The position numbers and the translations under genes were made by a program. Positions 25,201 to 35,600 of a stretch of DNA of 64,000 bases are shown here, piece after piece. A model generated the notes under the pieces. The model did no database searches and had not been told where the DNA came from. It was given only the letters and a program-made list of their open reading frames with translations. Source of the DNA: Epichloe hybrida (Eukaryota; Ascomycota; Sordariomycetes; Hypocreales; Clavicipitaceae); contig JAFEKR010000008.1 in the NCBI GenBank assembly GCA_019022495.1, forward strand, positions 1,054,001 to 1,118,000. The letters are read 5' to 3'. Numbering within the stretch: the first letter of the stretch is position 1; each line of letters begins with the position of its first letter.

Positions 25201-27390
25201 GAGTAATAGCTAAGTAATATAAAGGAAGAAGGAGCTATATAACTAACTACTACTAATAAAAGAGACTCTCTAATAGAAGATAATAAAGAGCTATAGGCAC
25301 TAGCTAAGAGAAAGTAAGGGAGACTAAGAAAGGCCCTTATAGTATAATTTATAAGTATAGGAGAGTCTAATAAAGAGGCTTATAAAGCCTAAATAGCCCT
25401 AAGGGGAAGCTATTAAGTTAAAGACTTATTACCTTACCCTAAAGGAATAAAAGTAAGGAAAAGAAGACCTTATAGCCCTAAGAAGAATATTAGCCTAATT
25501 TAGCTTTATATACTTATAAATAAAGATTAGGAGGAGGCCTTTATTTAAGAGGTTATAACTAGAGGGATACTAAGTATAGTATTCCTTATAGTAAAGGAAA
25601 AGGCTAATTAAAACCTTGCTCTTTAACTTTACTAAGAAGGAAGAATTGTAACCCTAGGAAAACCCTTTAAGTAGTTTAATTAAGCTAAGATTAATACTTT
25701 ATAAGCTTATAATATATTTAAATCTATTAGGTTTAACCTAGTAAAGCATAGAGGTTATAGAATCTTTAATTCTTATATAGTTAGAGAAATTAAAGGTAAA
25801 GGAACGGACTTGCTATATAAGAAATCTTATCTTATTATATAAGGCTATAATAATAAAGGAAAGGAATTTATCCTAACGTAATTGCTAATGATATAATAAG
25901 CAAGCTAATAACTAATCATAGCTATTGCTTTATTATTAAGAAGAAGAGGCATTTACCTTTGGATTTGCGATATTATATAAGTATACACTTAATCATATAT
26001 AATACTAATAAGGCTAATTATTATAAGGATCCTAAAGTAAATTATATACCTCTTCCTAGAAGGGACTATAATTAAATTAATTAAACCTCTTTATAGGATT
26101 GTAGAGGCTAGAACCTACTAGTGGGTAATGTACTTCTATTACTATAGGAATAACCTTAATATAATAACTTTAACTTATAATCCTTGCTTATTAATTACTA
26201 CCCTAAATAATAAGAACCTCTTTAGTATTATTAGAATGTAAACTAATAATATATTAGGCCTAAGCGATAATAACTTCTTCTAAAAAGAAGAGAAAGAGCT
26301 CTAGAAGGCTAACTTTATAGCTAAAGAGAAGTAATAATTAACCGCTAAGAATCCCCTTATCTTTAATAGTTATATCTTAACCTAGAATACTAATAATTTG
26401 CTAATCTTAACCTAGAAAGGTTAAAGTTAAAAGATTAAGAAAGTTAATCCTTAATCCCTAATAGTAAAGCAAGATTATATAAAATAATAAGCCTAAGGGA
26501 GCTATATTATAACTATATATTAACCGGAAGCTTTATATAACTTATTAATTATAGCTTAATACTAAGAGCCCTTTACGGAAGATATTATATATCTTAATAA
26601 ATGCCTTAAATAGCAGATTAAGAATTAATAACGCGAACTATAATATATCCCTTTAGTTCTTAAGGAGGCAAAGCTCTTTATGTTTGTAAATAGATTACTT
26701 GCTAATAATAAGGATTTAAGCTTATAGATTAGATACGTAATTATGATTAGTAATAAGATAATGCAAGATAATAATACCTTTATTGTAAAAGGTAATATTA
26801 TTACGTATAGCTTAATAAAGAGCAAGCAAGTTACTTATAGTGCGCTTACCTCTAAGTTATATAGCATGGTTTAAGGCGTAGATATTGCCTACGTAATTTC
26901 TATAACTCTCTATTAGATTATAGATTAATTAAAGATACCTTAAATCCCTATAATTCTCTATACTAACTCTTTTTTATTATATAAATACCTTATAAAGCTA
27001 GGAACTATAAAGGAAAAGAGACTAATAATTAATATTATAGCTCTTTATTAATTATATAAGAGGCATAAGATCTATAAAGTTAGGTAGATTAATAGTAATA
27101 ATAATCTGGCAGATATAATAACTAAATTATTACTAAATTTATTACTTTCCTCTTTAATTAATTTAAATAAATTAATAATTTATATTAAAGAATAGGTAAA
27201 GAGACCTATAATATTAGGAAATAAGAGCTTAGGTAAGGAATAATAGATTAATTTAATTAACTAATACTATAATAGCTAATTAGGATAGCGGATTCCTATT
27301 AAGGGATTTACTTATATACACTTTCCTTTAATCTAATTTTTATTATATTTTTAAGCTCTTTAGCTATAAAGGGAAAAGAGAGATTACTAG
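22236..27390 (+). pseudogene. Family-2 Copia gag-pol (plus-strand copy), RIP-inactivated
   Basis: Read on the + strand, gag runs to about 23450 with a knuckle-like KCKS-x-Q-S-NYPAKE region. Protease traces are at 23700-24100. Integrase lies about 24150-25150 (KFIIKDNHEFNYKIIVNI block near 24345, KRYYRPLHQAYN near 24670). RT begins near 25680 with IFNSYIVREIKGKG and KSYLIIQGYNNKGK (25760-25880). RNase H-like traces (EKRLIINIIALYQ) lie near 27010-27060. Most Gln codons are stops. The order and motifs are those of fungal Copia. Confidence 0.85.
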
Positions 27391-27652
27391 TGTTAATTCC
27401 TTTAGATTTTTATTAGTTTAATTATGGCTAAAGACTAGACTAAATTATAGGTCTAGCGTGATGCACGCGATACGATTAGCTATATTAATTTGCTACCCTC
27501 TCTTTTGCCTTACATATAGATTTCGCTTACTTTCCTAGTATCTAGACTTTCCCTCTCTTCTCCCCCTTTCTAGCTAATTCATCTATCTATCATTAACTTT
27601 AATATCACGGGATTATCCTATTACCTGCGCAGGCACCTTAGTGTAACTAACA
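27391..27652 (+). repeat. Family-2 Copia 3' LTR
   Basis: 262 bp, TGTTAATTCC to GTGTAACTAACA. Inner left edge strongly mutated, outer right edge intact (CCTGCGCAGGCACC). Confidence 0.9.
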
Positions 27653-27692
27653 CTTTTCTTTTCTTTTCTTTTCTTTTCTTTTTCCCTTATAA
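27653..27692 (+). repeat. CTTTT microsatellite
   Basis: About seven CTTTT units directly next to the family-2 3' LTR, ending in CCC. Confidence 0.85.
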
Positions 27693-28034
27693 AAATCATA
27701 AAAAATCGCAAAAAATCCAAATCACATAGAAAAAGCTTACCTGTTATTCTTACTATTATCCCTTGTTATTCTTCCTATTTAAGTTTCTTTGAAATCTCTT
27801 TTTAGCTATAAAAAACCCAAAAAAACCCTCAAAACCCTAAAAACCCCTAAAAAAAATCCCCCAAAAATCCCCAAAAATCCCCCTAAAAAAACCCTTAAAA
27901 AACACAGAAAATCATACAAAACAAACAATAAAAAAACATAACAAAAGGAAAAAAGAAAAAATCAAATTCAGCAAAATTCAGCAAAAAATAGCAAAAAATA
28001 GCAAAAAAACAGCAAAAAACACCTCTTATTTAAC
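27693..28034 (+). promoter_or_regulatory. G-free, A/C-rich leader upstream of the hAT gene
   Basis: No coding trace. From 27806 to 27906 (101 nt) the + strand contains no G at all and consists mainly of A-runs broken by C-runs. From 27960 to 28020 there are repeated CAGCAAAA/TAGCAAAA units. It probably belongs to the 5' untranslated or subterminal part of the hAT element. No terminal inverted repeat was recognised. Confidence 0.4.
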
Positions 28035-31000
28035 ATGGATTCCTCTTTTTATCCTTCTGATGAATCTTCTTAGCCTATTAGGCCTAGCCAGCCTAGTAAT
28101 CTTCCAGGTTCACATGAAAAAGACCTAGAAAATCAGGCTAGTTACGAATTCTCTTCAAAATTATATATATTTACCTATAATTCATTTAATTTTCAGTTAT
28201 CTGAAATTAATTTAAATAAAGAAAGGGTAATTATATGTTTTTGTTCACAGCCTAATTGTACTTTTACCTTTAAAAGTAAGGCTAAGAGATTCCAAGCTTC
28301 TAATGGAATATCCCATTATAAGCTAAAGCATAAGGATGTTACTACTTCTAAATTAGAAGAAAAACAACCTACTAAGATAATAAGTAAGTTATTTATATTA
28401 TCTTATAATTATCTTATTACTAATATTATAATAGTGCCTGAAATCCAGCCACAATCCCCAGGCCAATCATCTTTAACATCCTTTTTTCCTACTAAAAGGG
28501 CTTGAAATTCTATAATTTCCTCAGAGGAATTTTCATCAGAAAAGGCAATTAATCTAGTTATAAGATTTATACTAGAAAATAACATTGCTTTTGCTGTTAT
28601 TAATAGTAATTCCTTTAAAGAATTACTAAATTATTATTCTAGGTAAGTAATATATTCTTTTTTATACTATTTTTTATATATATAAGCTAACTTAAACTTA
28701 GGAATAATAATTTAGCTTCTTTGCTAAATTATAGAAGTATTGCACATAGAATTAATACTATGTATAATATTTCTAAGCAGCAAATCATCCAGAAGATCCA
28801 ATATAATCTTCAAAATCAAGGATCTATATCTATTCAGTTAGATATCTAGACTTCAATCAATTCTAAGTCCTATTTAGGTATTATAGCTAGTTGGCTAGAC
28901 CCAAACTTTCAACTTGAATATAAGCTTTTAGGTAAGTAAATCCTATTATTCTATTATAAATATAAGGTAAGTTATAATTATTATACTAATTATCTTATAT
29001 TATAGGATTTGAATATCTATCAAATTCTCACACTAGAGCCTATATTTATGAATCCTTTAATAAAATGATTCAAGAATATTAGCTTAAGCCAAAGATAATC
29101 TCAAGGTATGTTAGCTATTATCTTTAGTCTTTTAATATATTATATAACCTTTTACTAATAGAATAATACTAGTTTTACTAGAGATAATAGGTCTAATAAT
29201 AATACTTTTATATCTTCTTATATTAATAAGAACTATAAAAGTATTATTATAGAAGAACCTTATGATATTCGATGTGTAGCACATGTTTTAAACATTGTTA
29301 CAAAGGATATTGATTTTTAATTTTTTTTGGGGTCATTGGCTGTGGCCAATGCATCTAATTTTCAAGGAACCAAAAAAATTACTAGCAACCCAGCTAGTGC
29401 CACATGTAACAACCAAATTTAATAATCACCGTAGTGTTAGGTAAAACATCAAGGAATAAGCTTTAAGCCACAAATTTGGGGGCTGAAAAGTCAATACAAA
29501 GTTTGCGACAAACTTTGTTACAAAGGATATTATAACAAGCTTTATTAAATCAACTTCTTCTAAAGAGGATTTAGAAGCTTTTAAGAATAGTGAATTTTTA
29601 CACTATTCTACGGAAGATCTCTCTTCTATTAAGGAGAGACAAGATTATAAGGAATTTAAATCCTTAGCAAATGGTAAGTAATTTATTATAGTTATTATTA
29701 GTATTATTACTAATATTTCTATAGGAATCCTTAGTAAAATTAAAAGGGTTGCTATTATTATTAAGAATAACCAAGGATTATATAAGACTTAGTTAAAATC
29801 TTTACGTAAGGCAAAAAATGAAGGCTATATTGCTAAGAATTGCAATATTACAAGAATTCCTTTAGGTAAGTTATCTTTAATATATATTATTTTATGTAAT
29901 ACTAATTATATCTTTAGCCAATGAAACTAGGTGGAATTCAACCTATAAGATAATTAATACTTCTTTGGAGCTTAAAGAAGCTATTATTTTTCTTAATAGG
30001 GAGTCTAATATTGCAGCTCTTAAGGATGCTATTCCAATAACGCAAGAATAGGCTGATTTAGCTACCCTAAGCAGCATATTAGAGGTCTTTTATAAACCTA
30101 CTATTATACTTCAAAGCTAGAAGTATAATACTTTAGGTTTAGTCCCACTTTTTATTATTAGGATATATAAATATCTTAATAATATAAAAGAGAACCAAAA
30201 GGCTTATATTCGCCAGGTATTTATATTACTTCTTATATTAAATTATATCCTTTATATACTAACTTATAATAGGAAACTTATAGCCCTCAAGACAAGGCCT
30301 TTATAGCATCTATAGATATTGGCTTAAATAAGCTAGCTAATTATTTTCCTAAAGACATAGGAAATAATTACTTCTTATATCAGCCTTATCTATATGCTAT
30401 GTTATTAGACCCTCGGCTTAACCTTTTTACTATAAAGGAAAAGCTAAATTTAGAAGATCAAACCTTACAAAGGTTACTTAAAAACCTTGAAAAGGACTAT
30501 AATTCGTAAGTATAATAACCCTTTCTTATAAGTTATGTATAGTTTTAATATACTAATATATAATATTATTAGGATTTTACCTTTTTATAAAGAGAACCAA
30601 GCTAATAGTAATATTAGCAAGCAAGATCAACACGCAAATACCCAATTTATAGTTGATCTTGCAGGGCCTAGTCAACCTAGGACTTTTGAAAATCCTAGGC
30701 CTAAGCCTAAAACTAATCTTTATAAAGGTTTATTTCCTAATGAGAGGGAAAAATCTATTCAAAAGAATAGAAAAAATGAGATTTCTACTTATACTAAGCT
30801 AGATATTCAAGAAGATAAGGTAAGTAAATCCCTTTCTTATGTTAATAATCTTATTAATATATTAATATTATTATAGGAGGATATCTTTAAATAGTGGGAA
30901 GATAATACTAAATCTTTCCCTATTTTAAGTATTATTACTAGGAAATACCTTGCTATTCCTGCTACCTCTGGTGCTATAGAAAGCACTTTTAATACTAGAG

Positions 31001-31248
31001 GTAATATTCTTACAAAGAGACGAACTTCTTTAAAGAATTCTACTTTAAAGGAATTAATCTTATTAAAGAATTGGGAAAAGGAGGGAAATATTACTACTAA
31101 GCAATATTCAGAGCTTTATTATTATAGCTCTGATTCTGAAGAGTCTATATCTTCTTCAAAGGAAGATTCTAACTTAGGTAAATCTAATAATTTACCTAAT
31201 ATTGAATCTTCCTCTGAAGATAATATTTATTCTAATTCAGACCTTTAA
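28035..31248 (+). pseudogene. hAT-family transposase gene with introns, lightly degraded
   Basis: DNA transposase of the hAT superfamily (nuclear cut-and-paste enzyme). The ATG at 28035 opens a serine-rich N-terminus. A BED-like zinc finger follows near 28235-28330 (CFCSQPNC, then H-x5-H). The catalytic-region phrase RCVAHVLN lies near 29270. The C-terminal dimerisation domain (YLAIPATSGAIESTF, then KRRTSLKN, then ELILLKNW) lies at 30940-31080, and the stop is at 31246-31248. Introns with GTAAGT donors and TAG acceptors are readable (28643-28701, one starting near 28936, and later ones). Few codons are broken: CAG to TAG near 28070, CGA to TGA near 28503, TGG to TAG near 28848, and some CAG to TAG near 29080 and 30890. 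One junction near 29165 does not fit in phase. A 220-bp insertion interrupts it at 29312. It is much less RIP-mutated than its neighbours. Confidence 0.82.
29312..29531 (-). mobile_element. 220-bp SINE-like insertion with 17-bp target duplication
   Basis: The 17-bp sequence TTGTTACAAAGGATATT is repeated exactly at 29295-29311 and 29515-29531. Removing one copy plus the 203 bp between them restores the transposase frame (VTKDI then ITSF). On the minus strand the body ends in an A-rich tail (CCCCAAAAAAAATTAAAAAT) next to the target copy, as expected for target-primed reverse transcription. Internal hairpins are visible: CATTGGC/GCCAATG and ACAAAGTTTG/CAAACTTTGT. It keeps CpA and is not RIP-mutated. 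Convincing A and B boxes were not found. A SINE is most likely; a retroposed small RNA is the alternative. Confidence 0.65.
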
Positions 31249-31964
31249 GTAGGTTATTATAAGGGTTTTTTCCTAGTTTAGTCTAGTTTTCCCTTAATAA
31301 ATTTTTTTATATTTATAAATATTTTCCTATATTTTCCTATATTTTTACTATTATTTTTACTATTATTTTTACTATTATTTTTACTATTATTTTTACTATT
31401 ATTATTATTTTTAAAAATATAAAAAAGAAAAGTATTTTATTTTATTAATATATTTAAAAACTTTAAAATACTAAGTAATTAAAAAGTATAGCTTTTTTAT
31501 AGTAATTTCCTTATACTTACTTATATTTATATATAAGTTATTTATTTACTATTTAATTTTAATTAAACTTTAACACTAATAATATTTTAAGTTATATAAG
31601 TAATATAAGTAATATATATAAGTTATATAAGTAATATAAGTAATATATATAAGTTATTATAAGCTATTATAAGCTATTATAAGCTATTATAAGCTATTAT
31701 AAGCTATTATAACTTTATAAGCTATTATAAGCTAGTATAAGCTAGTATAGGGTATTAAAAGGTATTATAAACTATTATAAGCTATTATAAGCTATTATAT
31801 AAACTATATATACCTTATAATAAAGGAATTTAACTTAAAACTAAAAAAAGAAAAACAAATACAAAACAATACAAATAATACATGTATTGTATTGTATTGT
31901 AAAATTTTAGATGTATTGTATTGTGTAATGTATTGTATTGTATTGCAATGCTCTGCCTTAATAG
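31249..31964. repeat. AT-rich tandem-repeat tract 3' of the hAT gene
   Basis: No gene. It holds a period-14 tract of TTTTTACTATTATT at about 31325-31400, a period-10 tract AAGCTATTAT at 31651-31710 with scattered further copies to 31790, ATATAAGTAA repeats at 31590-31650, and TGTATTGTATTG strings at 31880-31950. The last could be subterminal repeats of the hAT element. No terminal inverted repeat or 8-bp target duplication could be matched. Confidence 0.6.
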
Positions 31965-32341
31965 TAAATCCTAGATAAGTATATAGAATTTATAAATATA
32001 TTTTTAAAAGATTTAGCTAGTAAGTTTCTAGAACTTAGGGGCTATACTTATATAATTAAATTAAAAAAGAGAAAATAGCTACTATAAGGACTTATATATA
32101 ACCTAGTGGAAAAAGAGCTAGAGGTACTTAGGGAGTACCTTATAAGTATATAAGAGAAAGGGTAAATTAGAAGATTAATAAGCCTAGCTAAAGCCCTAAT
32201 TTTATTTATTCTAAAAGAATTAGGGAAATTAAGGCTTTATATAGATTATAAAGGTCTTAATAGGATTACTATTAATCTCTAAAATTCTTAATTAACTAGT
32301 AAGTGTAAAAGTTTTTATATTATTAAATCTCTAAGAGGCGT
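31965..32341 (+). pseudogene. Ty3/Gypsy reverse transcriptase, N-terminal part
   Basis: On the + strand about 32035-32341 reads like the start of a Gypsy RT: KELEVLREYL, then a RRLISLAKALILF block (ancestrally RxSxSPAGAPILF), then LRLYIDYKGLNRITI, then a stop-filled segment ending in a mutated KIDLRG. RIP changes are dense. gag and protease are absent, so the element is truncated on its 5' side against the hAT tract. The RT is split after the LRG residues by the family-2 Copia at 32342 and resumes at 39109. Confidence 0.8.
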
Positions 32342-32603
32342 TGTTGGTTACACCAAGGTGCCTGCGCAGGTAATAGGATAATCCCGTAATATTGAAGTTA
32401 ATAATAGATAGATGAATTAGCTAGAAAGGGGGAGAAGAGAGGGAAAGTCTAGATGCTAGGAAAGTGAGCGAAATGTGTATGTAGGGTAAAAGAGAGGGTG
32501 GCGAATTAATATAGCTAATTGCATCGCGTGTATTACGCTAGACCTATAATTTAGTCTAGTCTTTAGCTATAATTAAACTAATAAAGATCTAAAGGAATTA
32601 ATA
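32342..32603 (-). repeat. Family-2 LTR (3' LTR)
   Basis: Outer left edge is the best preserved of the family (GGTTACACCAAGGTGCC). Inner right edge is heavily mutated (CTTTAGATCTTTATTAG on the minus strand). Confidence 0.9.
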
Positions 32604-35600
32604 CTAGTAATCTCTCTTTTTTCTTTGTAGCTAAAGAGCTTAAAAATATAATAAAAATTAAATTAAAGGAAAGTGTACATAAGTGAATCCCTTAATAGAA
32701 ATCCGCTATTCTGATTAGCTATTATAGTATTAGTTAATTAAATTAATCTATTATTCCTTACCTAAGCTTCTATTTCCTAATATTATAGGTCTCTTTACCT
32801 ATCCTTTAATATAAATTATTAATTTATTTAAATTAATTAAAGAGGAAAGTAATGAATTTGGTAATGATTTAGTTATTATATCTGCTAGATTGTTATTACT
32901 GTTAATCCACCTAACTTTATAGATCTTGTGCCTCTTATATGATTAATAAAGAGCTATAATATTAATTATTAGTCTTTTCTCCTTTGTGGTTCCTAGCTTT
33001 ATAAGGCATTTATATAATAAAAAAGAGTTAGTATAAAGGATTGTAAGGATCTAAGGCATCTTCAATTAATCTGTAATCTAATAGAGAGTTATGGAAATCG
33101 CGTAGGTAATATCTATGCCTTAAACTATACTATATAACTTAGAGGTAAGCGCGCTATAAGTAACTTACTTGCTCTTTATTAAGCTATATATAATAATGTT
33201 GCCTTTTATAATAAAGGTATTATTATCTTGTATTATCTTGTTGCTGATTATAATTACATACCTAATCTATAAGCTTAAATCCTTGTTATTAGCAAGTAAT
33301 CTATCTATGAATATAAAGAGCTTTGCCTCCTTAAGGACTAAAGGAATATATTATAGTCCATGTTATTAATTCTTAATTTGCTATTTGAGGTATTTGTTAA
33401 GATATGTAATATCTTCTATAGAGGGCTCTTGGTGTTAAGCTGTAATTAATAAGTTATACGAAGCTTCTAGTTGACATATAGTTATAATATAGCTCCCTTA
33501 GGCTTATTATTCTATGTAATCTTGCTTTACTATTAGGGATTAAGGATTAACTTCCTTAATCTTCTAACTTTAACCTTTCTAGGTTAAGATTAGTGAATTA
33601 TTAGTATTCTAGGTTAAGATATAACTATTAAAGATAAGGGGATTCTTGGTAGTTAATTGTTGCTTCTCTTTAGCTATGAAGTTAGCCTTCTAGAGCTCTT
33701 TCTCTTCTTTTTAGAAGAAGTTATTATTGCTTAGGCCTAATGTATTATTAGTTTATATTCTAATAATACTAAAGAGGTTCTTATTATTTAGGGTAGTAAT
33801 TAATAAGTAAGGGTTGTAAGTTAAGGTTATTATATTAAGGTTATCCCTATGGTAATAGAAGTATGTTGCCTACTAGTAAGTTCTAGCCTCTGCGATCCTG
33901 TAAAGAGGTTTAATTAACTTAATTATAGTCCCTTCTAGGAAGAGGTATGTAATTTGCTTTAGGATTCTTATAATAATTAGCCTTATTAGAATTATATATA
34001 ATTAAGTGTAGGCTTACGTGATATTACGAATCTAAAGGTAGATGCCTCTTTTTCTTAATAATAGAGCAATAGTTATAATTAGTTATTAGCTTGCTTGTTG
34101 TATTGTTAGCAATTGCGTTAGGATAAATTCCTTTCCTTTGTTATTATAGCCTTGTATAATAAGACAAGATTTCTTGTATAGTAAGTTTATTCCTTTGCCT
34201 TTAATCTCTCTAACTATATAAGAATTAAAGATTCTATAACCTCTATGCTTTACTAGGTTAAATTTAATAAATTTAAACATATTATAAGCTTATAAAGCGT
34301 TAATCTTAGCTTAATTAGACTACTTAAAGGGTTTTCCTAGGGTTATAATCCTTCCTTCTTAGTAAAGTTAAAGAGTAAGGTTCTAATTAGCCTCTTCCTT
34401 TACTATAAGGAATACTATACTTAGTATCTCTCTAGTTATAACCTCTTAAATAAAGGCCTTCTCCTAATCTTTATTTATAAGTATATAGAGCTAAATTAGG
34501 CTAATATTCTTCTTAGGGCTATAAGGTCTTCTTTTCCTTACTTTTATTCCTTTAGGGCAAGGTAATAAGTCTTTAACTTAATAGCTTCCCCTTAGGGCTA
34601 TTTAGGCTTTATAAGCCTCTTTATTAGACTCTCTTATACTTATAAATTACACTATAAGGGCCTTTCTTAGTCTCCCTTGCTTTCTCTTAGCTAGTGCCTA
34701 TAGCTCTTTATTATCTTCTATTAGAGGGTCTCTTTTATTAGTAGTAGTTAGTTATACAGCTCCTTCTTCCTTTACGTTACTTAGCTATTACTCTAGTGGA
34801 TTATAAGGCTTTATCTCCTACTACTCTAGCCTCTCTATAGTACATAAGTCTTTATAATAAGGCTTTACTACTATAAAGCGAAACTTTACTAGACTATAGG
34901 GTATATTAATAGTATAGGTCTCTTTATTAGTAGTAAGTAGCTTATATAGGCTATACTAGCTACCTTTCTCTCTCTATATATGTATATTAGCCTATAAAGG
35001 TAACTAATATATAAGCGCTATGTTAGGACTATTCTAGGCTCTAAGGGTATTATAAACCTACTATAAAGCTAGAAAATATTAGACTTTATTAGTTACCTTA
35101 CGAATTACTTTAGTATATTAAATAATAGAGATACTTAGTGGTAACTTATCTATTATCCGCAAGTAGCCTCTAAAGACTAGTATAGTTAGGATAATACTAT
35201 TTAGGCTTATAAAGTTATTAATTACCTTAATAGCTATTTAGAGATATTATTCTAGCGCGAGCTCTATTCTAATTAAGTCTGTAATAATATTATAGGCTTA
35301 GCGTAGAGGTCTATAATATCTCTTAACCTTTCTAATACTATTATAGGCTTTAATTAGTATCTTACTAGTTTTAATTAACATTAATTAAGTATAATACCTG
35401 AATTTAGCGGAAGCGAAGTTATTACTAGTATTATAGATAATCTAATCTAGAGGTCTAAGATAAGTATTAATCTAATATTTACGGATTGTATCCTAGATAT
35501 CTTAAGCCTTCTACTTCTTTAGATTAAGAAACTAGGCTACTTAGAATAAGGTTACTAAATTAATAATATAAAGCACTAGTTAGCTATTAATTTACATGAT

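Larger units (their letters stand above)
22236..27652 (+). mobile_element. 5'-truncated family-2 Copia retrotransposon
   Basis: Plus-strand copy of family 2, opposite in orientation to the copies at 12224 and 32342. Homology to them starts at about 22236-22261 inside gag; the 5' LTR and leader are missing. A 3' LTR is present at 27391-27652. With the copies on either side it forms long inverted repeats. Confidence 0.88.

Noticed and set aside
27815..27860. Telomere-like CCCTAA words
   Set aside because: Only two loose occurrences within an A/C-rich tract, with no regular array.
31651..31710. Regular short repeats resembling a CRISPR array
   Set aside because: They are tandem 10-bp AT repeats without spacers, in a eukaryotic genome.
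33169..33369. Hydrophobic 66-codon frame, also on the minus strand at 26625-26825
   Set aside because: It is antisense to the family-2 Copia pol; its hydrophobic look comes from AT bias after RIP.
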